Shown in pieces: positions 24,529 to 32,311 of a stretch of 64,000 bases of DNA. The stretch spans positions 186,001 to 250,000 of the forward strand of contig NZ_JAOEGB010000002.1 in the NCBI RefSeq assembly GCF_025420585.1, written 5' to 3'. Each line of letters begins with the position of its first letter. The stretch's first letter is position 1. Both the position numbers and the translations under genes were made by a program. The DNA is from Planotetraspora sp. A-T 1434 (GTDB lineage: Bacteria; Actinomycetota; Actinomycetes; Streptosporangiales; Streptosporangiaceae). Below the pieces are notes generated by a model, which worked only from the letters and a program-made list of their open reading frames with translations, was not told the DNA's origin and searched no databases.

Positions 24529-26016
24529 ATGAACTCTTCTCTGAACGCCGGACGCCGCGCCCGCGAGCTTCGCGAGGTTCGTGATGTCGTGGTGGACGTG
24601 CTCGTCGTCGGCTTGGGCGCGACGGGCGCGGGAGCGGCCCTCGACGCGGCCTCCCGGGGCCTGTCCGTCGCCGCCGTCGACGCCCACGACCTCGCCTTCG
24701 GGACGTCCCGGTGGAGCTCCAAGCTGATCCACGGGGGCCTGCGCTACCTCGCCAAGGGGCAGGTCGGCGTGGCACACGAGAGCGCCGCCGAGCGCGGCAT
24801 CCTGCTCCGCCGCACCGCTCCGCACCTGGTCAGCGCCCAGCCGTACCTGCTGCCCCTCACGCCCTCCGTCACGCCCGCGCAGGCGGCGACGGTCATGGCC
24901 GGTTACCGGCTGGGCGACGCGCTGAGAGCCGGCGCCGGAACACCACGGCCCACCCTGCCCGGCCCGTCCCGCGTCACCCCGGAACGCGCGCTCGCCCTCG
25001 TGCCGTCACTCCGCCCGTACGGCCTGCGCGGCGCGCTGCTGTCGTGGGACGGCCGGGTCGTGGACGACGCCCGGCTGGTGGTGGCCGTCGCCCGCACGGC
25101 CGCCGCCCACGGAGCCAGGATCCTCACCAGGTGCCGGGCGCTCTCCCTGTCCGAAGACGGGGCCCAGGTGCGCGACGAGCTGACCGGGGCCGAGTTCGGC
25201 ATCAGGGCGCGGGCGGTCGTCAACGCGACGGGGGTGTGGGCCGGGCAACTCGTCCCCTCGGTCCGGCTCCGGCCGTCCCGCGGCACCCATCTCGTGCTCC
25301 GGCCGGGCGCCCTCGGCGGGCCGCGGGCGGGGATGCACGTGCCGATCCCCGGCGAGCGGAACCGCTTCGCGCTCGTCCTGCCACAGGCCGACGGGCGGAT
25401 CTACGTGGGCCTGACGGACGAGCCCCTGGAGGGGGCCGTGCCCGACGTGCCGGAGGCGCCGGAAGCCGACGTGGCGTTCCTCCTCGACGTGCTCGGCTCG
25501 GTGCTGGCCGAGCCGGTGCGACGGGAGGAGGTGGCCGGGGCCTTCGCCGGGCTGCGGCCCCTGATCGACGCCGGAGACGGGCGGACCGCCGACGTCTCCC
25601 GCAGGCACGCGGTCCTCCGGTCGGGCGGTGTCGTGACCGTCGTCGGCGGCAAGCTCACGACCTACCGCCGGATGGCCGAGGACGCCGTCGACGCGGCCTG
25701 CCCGCACGCCCGCCCCAGCCGTACGGCCCGGCTCCCCCTCGTGGGGGCAACGACGAGTGCCGTGAACGCGCCCCGCCGGCTGGTGGAGCGCTACGGTGCG
25801 GAGGCCGAGGCCGTACAGGACCTGATGCGGGAGGATCCGGCGCTGGCGGAGCCGGTTGCGCTGGGCGTCACCCGGGCGGAGCTGGTGTGGGCGGTCCGCC
25901 ACGAGGGCGCGCTGGACGCCGGGGACCTGCTCGACCGGCGGACCAGGATCGGGCTCGTCCCCGAGGACCGCGCGGCCGCGCTCCCCGCCGCGGAGGCCGC
26001 CCTGGCGGCGCCGTGA
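24529..26016 (+). CDS. glpD: Glycerol-3-phosphate dehydrogenase/oxidase (FAD)
   Basis: 495 residues, aerobic membrane-associated GlpD type, converting glycerol-3-phosphate to DHAP and passing electrons to quinone. The FAD dinucleotide motif is VLVVGLGATGAGAALDAASRGL near residue 23, followed by the family blocks AFGTSRWSSKLIHGGLRYL, FAGLRPLIDAG and VVGGKLTTYRRMAEDAVD. The C-terminal GlpD domain is shorter than usual. ATG 24529 follows GGAAAC; ATG 24508, at the edge of the palindrome, would add seven residues. It is transcribed away from the AGPS-like gene. Confidence 0.92.
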   Translation: MNSSLNAGRRARELREVRDVVVDVLVVGLGATGAGAALDAASRGLSVAAVDAHDLAFGTSRWSSKLIHGGLRYLAKGQVGVAHESAAERGILLRRTAPHLVSAQPYLLPLTPSVTPAQAATVMAGYRLGDALRAGAGTPRPTLPGPSRVTPERALALVPSLRPYGLRGALLSWDGRVVDDARLVVAVARTAAAHGARILTRCRALSLSEDGAQVRDELTGAEFGIRARAVVNATGVWAGQLVPSVRLRPSRGTHLVLRPGALGGPRAGMHVPIPGERNRFALVLPQADGRIYVGLTDEPLEGAVPDVPEAPEADVAFLLDVLGSVLAEPVRREEVAGAFAGLRPLIDAGDGRTADVSRRHAVLRSGGVVTVVGGKLTTYRRMAEDAVDAACPHARPSRTARLPLVGATTSAVNAPRRLVERYGAEAEAVQDLMREDPALAEPVALGVTRAELVWAVRHEGALDAGDLLDRRTRIGLVPEDRAAALPAAEAALAAP

Positions 26017-26106
26017 AGGCTTCGTCACGGCAGGCGACGCCGGAACGGGCGCGACGCCGCCGACACGAGCGCGCCGCTGGGGCCCCTGGTCGCGCTCCCA
26101 CCGTGC

Positions 26107-26150
26107 CGTGATCATGCTCGATCCCGCCGTGATCAAGCTTTGATCGTGCC
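26107..26150 (+). repeat. Degenerate GATC core pair, locus C
   Basis: CGTGATCATGC at 26107 and CGTGATCAAGC at 26128 are two imperfect cores only 21 bases (two helical turns) apart, followed by TTTGATCGTGCCGTGAG. It lies between glpD and the iron-regulated gene. It looks like a shortened or decayed member of the core array family. Confidence 0.6.
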
Positions 26151-26199
26151 GTGAGCCGCCGGCGGGGACCCTGATCGCGCGTCGCTTGACTCCATTGGC

Positions 26200-26218
26200 T
26201 AAGGTAAGTCTTACCTAA
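26200..26218. promoter_or_regulatory. DtxR/IdeR-type iron box
   Basis: TAAGGTAAG-T-CTTACCTAA matches the 19-base actinobacterial iron-box consensus (TWAGGTWAGSCTWACCTWA) at 18 positions. It lies 22 bases before the start of the next gene and downstream of a TTGACT (-35-like) at 26186. Iron-loaded DtxR/IdeR should block transcription, so the gene is probably derepressed under iron limitation. Confidence 0.85.
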
Positions 26219-26240
26219 TTACGCGAGGAGGCGGGACCGA

Positions 26241-27146
26241 ATGGCCAACGGCTGTGACCATCTCGCCGCCTGCCACACCGGGGAGGCGCCGATCCTCGCG
26301 AGCGCGACGGTCGGCGCGCGGTTCTGGCTGCTCGTCGAGCATTCCGGCCCCTGGGCCGCCTACCTCGACCAGTCCCGGCTTCCGGACGAGGTGCACGCGC
26401 TGATCGACCGCGCGACCGCGCTCGGGATCCGGCCCCAGCTGATCCGCCGCCCCGGCCACCGCCGGGACCACGGGGGGCCGCTGCACGTCTTCGTGGCCTC
26501 CGCGACCGGCGATGATCCGTGGCTGGCCGAGGGCTTCTTCGAGCGCCCGGACGATCTTGACCTGGCCTCGGTGATGCGCGGAGTGGTTCCGGAGTCCTGC
26601 ATACTGGTGAACGAGCCGATGTTTCTGGTCTGCACGCACGGCAAGCGCAATGCGTGCTGCGCCCGCCTCGGCCTTCCGCTGGCCCGGTTCCTTGGTGAGA
26701 ACCTTCCCGGCGAGGTGTGGGAAACCACACATGTCGGCGGCGATCGATACGCCGCTAACCTCGTATGCTTGCCACACGGGCTTTACTACGGCAGCATGTC
26801 TCAGGCTGCTGCGATCGCGGCGGCAAACGCGTACCGGCACGGCGAGGTCGTCCTCGACCGTTTCCGGGGACGCGCGGGTATCCCTGAGCCACTGCAAGCC
26901 GCCGAGCATTTCGTCCGGTCCCACACCGGCGAGCTCTCGGTCGGCGGGGTGGCCGTGGAATCCTCCCGGTCGGAAAGCGACACCACGGTGTGCATTGTGC
27001 GATGCATGTCACAGCGTGGAACGTCGCGATTTCGGGTAGTGGTAGAACCCGCGGTGCTCACGGCGCCGTGTGGTACAACCTGTGCCGAAGAGATCTCGAC
27101 CTACAGGTTGGCCGAGTTGAGGCAGCTCAGCCCGGCTTTGACCTGA
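26241..27146 (+). CDS. Sucrase/ferredoxin-like protein (thioredoxin-like [2Fe-2S])
   Basis: 301 residues of the sucrase ferredoxin-like family (PF06999). CTHGKRNACCARLGLPLAR (about 132-150) and THVGGDRYAANLVCLPHGLYYG (about 167-188) are the family's iron-sulfur ligand regions (Cys and His). The fold is thioredoxin-like; the physiological role is not established. A strong GAGGAGG precedes ATG 26241. The iron box directly upstream suggests a job in iron limitation, for example electron supply for siderophore iron reduction; that is an inference. Confidence 0.88.
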   Translation: MANGCDHLAACHTGEAPILASATVGARFWLLVEHSGPWAAYLDQSRLPDEVHALIDRATALGIRPQLIRRPGHRRDHGGPLHVFVASATGDDPWLAEGFFERPDDLDLASVMRGVVPESCILVNEPMFLVCTHGKRNACCARLGLPLARFLGENLPGEVWETTHVGGDRYAANLVCLPHGLYYGSMSQAAAIAAANAYRHGEVVLDRFRGRAGIPEPLQAAEHFVRSHTGELSVGGVAVESSRSESDTTVCIVRCMSQRGTSRFRVVVEPAVLTAPCGTTCAEEISTYRLAELRQLSPALT

Positions 27147-27262
27147 AGGGCTCCCCTGGGAGCCGGGAACACCACGGCCGATCCCGGCGTTGGATCGAGG
27201 GACGCCACAAGCGTCCAAAGCGGCACAAACACTGAAATACCTCTCACCAAAGGTGGTTTCTC
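27147..27262. promoter_or_regulatory. Spacer with hairpins before whiB
   Basis: GGCTCCC-CT-GGGAGCC just after the upstream stop is a GC-rich hairpin and may end transcription. GGACGC-CACAA-GCGTCC at about 27192-27208 is a second stem-loop in the probable whiB leader. CTCACCAAAGGTGG immediately before the ribosome binding region is a small third one. No canonical promoter is certain. Confidence 0.4.
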
Positions 27263-27577
27263 ATGTCTCAGGTACGTCGGCAGCTCGCCCGCCCGCGCCC
27301 CAGCTGGGGTTGGCAGGATGATGCCGCGTGCCGGGGAGAGGACCTTGTGCTGTTCTTCGGTCCTGACGGTGAGCGTCAGCCGGAGCGCGACATCCGGGAG
27401 CGCAAGGCCAAGGCCATCTGCGCTCAGTGTCCAGTGCGGGCCGAGTGCCTCGACTACGCCCTTTCCCGGCCCGAGAAGTACGGGACCTGGGGCGGCCTGA
27501 ACGAGGACGAGCGGGCCTCCGAGCGTCGTCGCCGCATGCGCCGCGCGGCGAGCGCCGGCATCAGCGCAGTCGCCTGA
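27263..27577 (+). CDS. WhiB-family transcriptional regulator
   Basis: 104 residues. The four cluster cysteines are Cys23, Cys53, Cys56 and Cys62 (ACRGED ... CAQCPVRAEC), the pattern C-Xn-C-X2-C-X5-C that holds a [4Fe-4S] cluster. The turn GTWGGLNEDER and the basic tail (RRRRMRRAAS) contact sigma factor and DNA. WhiB proteins bind the primary sigma factor and sense redox or NO. The exact subgroup cannot be fixed from the sequence alone. The ATG is preceded by AAAGGTGG. Confidence 0.95.
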   Translation: MSQVRRQLARPRPSWGWQDDAACRGEDLVLFFGPDGERQPERDIRERKAKAICAQCPVRAECLDYALSRPEKYGTWGGLNEDERASERRRRMRRAASAGISAVA

Positions 27578-27681
27578 GCTGGCTTCCCCCTTCCCCGACA
27601 CGTTTCAGCAGGCCGTAGGGTGTTCCGCATGCCGATCATGGCAGCGGGACACCCTTCTGGTCGTGGCCCCCTGGCCCTTTG

Positions 27682-28350
27682 TCATGGTCCCCTGGCTCTC
27701 CCGGTGAGCAGGTCGAGGACGTCCTCGTCGGAGAGCTGATCGAACAGTTCGTACCACTGCCCGACCGCCCGGAAACCCCACGGCGTCGCCAGGACGACCA
27801 TGTCGGTGGCCTCGCGCCTGAGGGCTTCGACGGTGTCGGCCGCGGCCACCGGCACCGCCAGCGTCACCGTGCCGCTTCCCTCCTGCCGTCCCCGGACGGC
27901 TCTCAGCGCCGCCCTCGCGGTGCCCCCCGTCGCCAGGCCGTCGTCCACGATGATCACGTTCCGGCCGGTGAGCTCCGGCAGCGGCCGATCCCCCCGGTAG
28001 ACCTTCACCCGCCTGGCCAGCTCCCGCCGCTCGCGCTCGACCGTCGGCGCGAGGTCGTCCGGCTCCAGGCCGAGCTTGTCCAGCAGGTCGCGGTCGAACA
28101 CCGGCTCGCCGCCCTCGGCGATGGCCCCCACGCCGAGCTCCGGCTGGCCCGGACAGCCGATCTTCCTCGTGACGAGCACGTCGAGCGGCGTGTCAAGCCT
28201 CTCCGAGACGGGCACGGCGACCGCCACACCGCCGCGCGGCAACGCCAGCACCACCGGGTCCCTCGGCCGCATGCCGTACAGGACCTCGGCGAGTAGTGTT
28301 CCCGCCTCCGTTCTGTCGATGAACGGCAGCCGGACCCGCCTCGGTTTCAC
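27682..28350 (-). CDS. Phosphoribosyltransferase family protein
   Basis: 222 residues with the PRPP-binding motif VIIVDDGLATGGTARAAL near residues 132-149 and an N-terminal LALPRGGVAVAVPVSERL segment, the layout of the ComF/PRTase-type phosphoribosyltransferases often found as orphans in actinobacteria. Substrate unknown; nearby genes (rsgA, glyA) give no direct hint. The start at 28350 is the first in-frame ATG; 36 bases separate it from the rsgA stop. Confidence 0.88.
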   Translation of the reverse strand: MKPRRVRLPFIDRTEAGTLLAEVLYGMRPRDPVVLALPRGGVAVAVPVSERLDTPLDVLVTRKIGCPGQPELGVGAIAEGGEPVFDRDLLDKLGLEPDDLAPTVERERRELARRVKVYRGDRPLPELTGRNVIIVDDGLATGGTARAALRAVRGRQEGSGTVTLAVPVAAADTVEALRREATDMVVLATPWGFRAVGQWYELFDQLSDEDVLDLLTGRARGP

Positions 28351-28386
28351 AAAACCGTCATACCCGGCATAAGCCGCCGGGGATCC

Positions 28387-29493
28387 TCACGGGCGAGATC
28401 TACCCCGCATCTGCTTGTGGATGATCTTCCACTTGCGGGTCGCCTCGCTGCGCAGGCGGGCGTCGGTGCGGCGGGCCATCCAGGCGGCCTCGCGCTGGAG
28501 CTTGTTCCAGCTCTCCAGCCGCCGCTCCGGCAACTCGCCCGACTCGATCGCGGCCTGTACGGCGCAGCCGGGCTCGTCCCCATGAGCGCAGTCGGAGAAC
28601 CGGCAGCCCTCGGCGAGTTCCTCGATGTCGGAGAAGACCAGGTCGACTCCGTCGCTCATCTCGTACAGGCCCACCCGGCGGATTCCGGGGGTGTCGATGA
28701 TGAGCCCGCCACCCGGCAGCGGGATGAGCTCCCGATGGACGGTCGTGTGCCTGCCCCGCCCGTCGGCCGCCCTGACCTGCTGGGTCTCCATTACGCCGTC
28801 CCCGGCGAGCGCGTTGACCAGAGTGGACTTCCCGGCGCCTGACGGGCCGAGCACGACGGCGGTCTTCGCGCCGCCCAGGTAGCCGCGGACGAGGTCCACG
28901 CCCTCGCCGGTGAGCGAGCAGACCGGATGGACGTCCACCGCGGGCACGGCGGACGCCACGTCGGCGAGCAGGTCGTCGAGGCCCTGGTCAAACAGGTCGG
29001 CCTTGGTGACGAGCACGACCGGCTGACCGCCGCTCTCCCAGGCCAGCGCCACGAGGCGCTCGATTCGGCCGAGATCGGCGAAGTCGGTGGAGTGCATCGA
29101 CGGCTCGGCCACGAACACGATGTCGACGTTGGCCGCCAGGACCTGGCCCTGCCCGTCGCCGGACAGGCCGCCCGTGGAATGGCGGCTGACCCCTCCCCGG
29201 ACGAACGCGGTTCGCCGGGGAAGCACCTCGTCGAGCTCGTAGCGGCCCTCGGGGAGCCAGGTCAGCGCCACCCAGTCGCCCACGCAGGGCAGGGCGACCG
29301 GGTCGGCGGCGGAGGCCCGGCGGATGCGGGAGCCGTACCGGGCCTGGTGCTGGCCGTCGGCCGCGATGACCTCCGCGGCGCCCCGGTCGACCCGGGCCAC
29401 GCGGGCGGGAACGGTGCCGGCCGGAAGCTCGGCGTCGAGGTCCAGGCCGGCCAGGAAATGCTGCCAGCCGAGAAGAGAAAGATCGAAAGACAT
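28387..29493 (-). CDS. rsgA: Ribosome small-subunit-dependent GTPase A
   Basis: 368 residues with the circularly permuted GTPase order: G4-like VTKADLFDQGL, then GPSGAGKSTLVNAL (P-loop), GRGRHTTVH and IIDTPGIRRVGL. An OB-fold lies N-terminal and a zinc site C-rFSD-C-a-H-gdepg-C is present. RsgA checks late 30S maturation and also binds ppGpp. The start at ATG 29493 follows AAGGG at about ten bases. That ribosome binding site lies in an RNA segment that can pair upstream (see the leader features), so translation is probably controlled. Confidence 0.95.
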   Translation of the reverse strand: MSFDLSLLGWQHFLAGLDLDAELPAGTVPARVARVDRGAAEVIAADGQHQARYGSRIRRASAADPVALPCVGDWVALTWLPEGRYELDEVLPRRTAFVRGGVSRHSTGGLSGDGQGQVLAANVDIVFVAEPSMHSTDFADLGRIERLVALAWESGGQPVVLVTKADLFDQGLDDLLADVASAVPAVDVHPVCSLTGEGVDLVRGYLGGAKTAVVLGPSGAGKSTLVNALAGDGVMETQQVRAADGRGRHTTVHRELIPLPGGGLIIDTPGIRRVGLYEMSDGVDLVFSDIEELAEGCRFSDCAHGDEPGCAVQAAIESGELPERRLESWNKLQREAAWMARRTDARLRSEATRKWKIIHKQMRGRSRP

Positions 29494-29500
29494 TGCGGTG

Positions 29501-29552
29501 AGACACCCTTCGGAAACCGGGTGCCTCGGCGCGGTCTAGGCGGACACCCGGG
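29501..29552 (-). promoter_or_regulatory. Mutually exclusive RNA stems before rsgA
   Basis: Reading the minus strand: segment A (29552-29541, CCCGGGTGTCCG) lies in the last codons of the leader ORF, segment B (29525-29516, GGCACCCGGT) follows its stop, and segment C (29510-29501, AAGGGTGTCT) contains the rsgA ribosome binding site. A:B can form nine pairs and B:C seven, each including one G-U. B cannot pair with both. A ribosome finishing the leader ORF would cover A and let B:C hide the rsgA site; a ribosome stalled early would leave A:B and free it. Confidence 0.65.
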
Positions 29553-29589
29553 AGTTGACGGACGGCGTGGTCGTCAGAAAGACCCGCAT
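29536..29589 (-). CDS. 17-residue leader ORF upstream of rsgA
   Basis: ATG at 29589 after a strong GGGAGGTGA ribosome binding site encodes MRVFLTTTPSVNSRVSA and ends with TAG at 29538-29536, 42 bases before rsgA. Three consecutive Thr codons (ACGACCACG) follow the Phe-Leu start. Its strong initiation site, small size and overlap with a switchable stem suggest a regulatory leader peptide rather than a functional product. I know of no described leader of this sequence. Confidence 0.65.
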   Translation of the reverse strand: MRVFLTTTPSVNSRVSA

Positions 29590-29676
29590 AGTCGTCACCT
29601 CCCGGATTCCGTGGCCGCCTCCTCAAGCGGCGACGCTCGAACAGTAGCGCACGCCGCCCTCACCCCCGCAACCCAA

Positions 29677-30936
29677 TTACGAGAGGCCCGGCGCGGGGAA
29701 CTTGGCGGTGAGCTCGCTGACCTCGTGGTGCACCCGGGTGATGACGTCCTCGGCGTCGCCCTTGGCCACGGCGGTGACGACCTCGTCGATCCAGGCGCCG
29801 ATCTGCCGCATCTCGGCCTCGCCCATGCCGCGCGACGTGACCGACGGGGTGCCGATCCGGATCCCGGACGGGTCGAACGGCTTGCGCGGGTCGAACGGCA
29901 CGGTGTTGTAGTTGGTCTCCAGCCCGGCCCGGTCGAGGGCCTGCGCGGCGGGCTTGCCACCGATCCCCTTGGGGGTCAGGTCCATCAGGATCAGGTGGTT
30001 GTCCGTGCCCCCGGAGACCAGGTCGAAGCCGCGGCCGGCCAGTTCCTCGGCGAGGGCCTGCGCGTTCTTCACGACCTGCGCGGCGTACGCCTTGAAGTCG
30101 GGCTGGGCCGCCTCGTGCAGGGCCACGGCGATGGCGGCGGTCGTGTGGTTGTGCGGGCCGCCCTGGAGTCCGGGGAAGACGGCCTTGTTCAGGGCCGTCG
30201 CGTGCTCGTCCGAGGTGGCCATCAGCATCGCGCCGCGCGGGCCGCGCAGCGTCTTGTGCGTGGTGGTGGAGATCACGTCGGCGTGGCCGACCGGCGACGG
30301 GTGGGCCCCGCCGGCGACGAGACCGGCGATGTGGGCGATGTCGGCCGCCAGCACGGCCCCGACCTCGCGGGCGATCTCCGCGAACGCCGGGAAGTCGATC
30401 GTGCGCGGGATCGCAGTGCCGCCGCAGAAGATCAGCTTGGGCCGGTGCTCCAGCGCCAGCGAGCGGACCTCGTCCATGTCGATGCGGCCGGTGTCCTTGC
30501 GCACGCCGTACCGGACCGCGTTGAACCACTTGCCGGTGGCCGAGACGGACCAGCCATGGGTGAGGTGGCCGCCGAACGGCAGGCCCATCCCGAGCACGGT
30601 GTCCCCCGGGTTGAGGAACGCCATGTAGATCGCGAGGTTGGCCGGCGAGCCCGAGTACGGCTGGACGTTGGCGTGGTTCACGCCGAACACCGACTTGGCC
30701 CGCTCGACGGCGAGGGTCTCGATCTGGTCGATGACCTGCTGGCCCTCGTAGTAGCGCTTGCCGGGGTAGCCCTCGGAGTACTTGTTGGTGAGCACGGTCC
30801 CGGTCGCCTCGAGCACGGCGCGGGAGACGTAGTTCTCCGAGGCGATCAGCTTGACGGTGTCGGCCTGCCGCCGCTCCTCCGCCCTGATGAGCTCGGCGAT
30901 CTCGGGATCGACGACGTTCAGCGAGTTCTCGGCCAT
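29677..30936 (-). CDS. glyA: Serine hydroxymethyltransferase
   Basis: 419 residues, full-length SHMT, interconverting serine/tetrahydrofolate and glycine/methylene-tetrahydrofolate with PLP. Diagnostic runs: LIASENYVSRAVLEA, TNKYSEGYPGKRYYEG, NVQPYSGSPAN, ADIAHIAGLVAGG and the PLP lysine in STTTHKTLRGPRG (about 220-232). It is preceded by a ZTP riboswitch, which ties its expression to folate/purine status. The ATG at 30936 follows AAGGAAG. Confidence 0.97.
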   Translation of the reverse strand: MAENSLNVVDPEIAELIRAEERRQADTVKLIASENYVSRAVLEATGTVLTNKYSEGYPGKRYYEGQQVIDQIETLAVERAKSVFGVNHANVQPYSGSPANLAIYMAFLNPGDTVLGMGLPFGGHLTHGWSVSATGKWFNAVRYGVRKDTGRIDMDEVRSLALEHRPKLIFCGGTAIPRTIDFPAFAEIAREVGAVLAADIAHIAGLVAGGAHPSPVGHADVISTTTHKTLRGPRGAMLMATSDEHATALNKAVFPGLQGGPHNHTTAAIAVALHEAAQPDFKAYAAQVVKNAQALAEELAGRGFDLVSGGTDNHLILMDLTPKGIGGKPAAQALDRAGLETNYNTVPFDPRKPFDPSGIRIGTPSVTSRGMGEAEMRQIGAWIDEVVTAVAKGDAEDVITRVHHEVSELTAKFPAPGLS

Positions 30937-30967
30937 TGGCGCCTTCCTTGTCCACGTCGACTGCGGC

Positions 30968-31066
30968 GGCGACCCAGGCGCACGGCCTCCGCGAGTTCGC
31001 TCCCCGGTGGTGACCCACCTAGCGGCGCGCCCGTGGGCACGCCAGCGCCAGTCGCGACCACCCCAC
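30968..31066 (-). ncRNA. ZTP (pfl) riboswitch upstream of glyA
   Basis: On the minus strand the 5' part reads GTCGCGACTGGCG and the 3' part CCGTGCGCCTGGGTCG, both hallmark sequences of the pfl/ZTP riboswitch. CCACCGGGGAGCG lies between them as the conserved middle helix side. The element senses ZTP/ZMP, which accumulate when 10-formyl-tetrahydrofolate is short, and turns on one-carbon genes such as glyA. It ends about 30 bases before the glyA start, so control could be at translation. Edges are approximate. Confidence 0.9.
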
Positions 31067-31128
31067 TTTATCGGAGGCTTCCCCGGGAGCCGTCCCGCCC
31101 GATCTCGACTGAAAACCGGGAACCCTGA

Positions 31129-32073
31129 TCAGGAACGGGGACGTGCCGTGCCGTTCAGCGGCCAGAGGCGGTCGACCTCCGCGTTCAGGGTCGCGCCGAT
31201 GAGCACGGCCAGCGCGGTGATGTAGAGCCAGAGCAGCACGGCGATGGGGGCGGCGAGCGAGCCGTAGATGGACAGCGGCGTGAACCAGGCGGCCAGGACC
31301 TCGCGGAGGACGGCGGCGCACAGGATCCAGATGATGAGCGCGAGCACGGCTCCCGGGGTCTCGCGCCACCAGCGGGTCCGGTGCGGCACGCTCACGTGGT
31401 AGAGCAGCGTGAGCATGAGCACCGACCCCAGGATGACCACGGGCCAGTAGAAGACCGCGACGAGCACGCCGTACCGGGACAGCGCGTTGGAGAGCAGGGT
31501 CGGCCCGATCACCAGGATCGGCATGACGACGAGGCCGATCACCAGCGCCGCGACGTACAGCGCGAACGACATGACCCGGGTGCGGATGATCCCCCGCGTC
31601 TCCCCCAGGCCGTACGCGATGGAGATCAGGTCCACGTAGACGAACAGCGCCCGCGACCCCGACCACAGCGACAGCAGGAAGCCGACGGAGATGAGCGAGG
31701 CCTGCCCGCCGCTCAGGACGTCGTTGAGGAGAGGCTTGACCACCCTGTCCACCGTGTTGCCGGTGAACAGCAGCTCCGACTGGTCGAGGACCCACTGCTT
31801 GACCTCGAGGACGTTGTTCTGGCCCAGCAGGCCGCTCAGGTGGCCCATGACGCCGAGCAGCCCCAGCACGAACGGCGGCAGCGACAGGAGCGCGAAGAAG
31901 GCGGCCTCGCCGGCGAGCCCGGTGACGCGGTAGTTGACGCCCGCCAGAGTGGTGGCCTTGGCCAGCTCCCACGCGCTCGTCTGCTGCACCGCGCTCATGC
32001 GGGCCCGGGCGCGGGCCATCCCGCGGCGCGAGTCATGCCTCCGCCTGCGCGTCGAAGCGTCCGTGGACGTCAT
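31129..32073 (-). CDS. YihY/BrkB family inner-membrane protein
   Basis: 314 residues with six hydrophobic segments and the family runs GLAGEAAFFALLSLPPFVLGLLGVMG, LWSGSRALFVYVDLISIAYG, IYGSLAAPIAVLLWLYITALAVLIGATLNAEVD. YihY/BrkB proteins are polytopic membrane proteins of uncertain, perhaps transport, function. The N-terminal 35 residues are basic (STRRRRHDSRRGMARARARM). ATG 32073 is chosen; an upstream ATG at 32124 is less likely. Confidence 0.88.
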   Translation of the reverse strand: MTSTDASTRRRRHDSRRGMARARARMSAVQQTSAWELAKATTLAGVNYRVTGLAGEAAFFALLSLPPFVLGLLGVMGHLSGLLGQNNVLEVKQWVLDQSELLFTGNTVDRVVKPLLNDVLSGGQASLISVGFLLSLWSGSRALFVYVDLISIAYGLGETRGIIRTRVMSFALYVAALVIGLVVMPILVIGPTLLSNALSRYGVLVAVFYWPVVILGSVLMLTLLYHVSVPHRTRWWRETPGAVLALIIWILCAAVLREVLAAWFTPLSIYGSLAAPIAVLLWLYITALAVLIGATLNAEVDRLWPLNGTARPRS

Positions 32074-32311
32074 GGCACCCAACCGTATTCGCACAGTCAA
32101 GGTGTCTGCGCAGAACGCGATCATGACACAAACACCGAATTGTCAGGATTTGAGAACTACCCGCTGACGGGCCGGATAGTACGGACCGGCCGGACCGGAC
32201 CTCTGCCGGATCTCCGCTCGATCGCCGCCGGATCCTCGCCGCCGTCGTATGACGCTCAGAATAGGGGCGGGCACGCGTAAAAGGAGCACGCTGAACGAAC
32301 GGCCGGAACCC

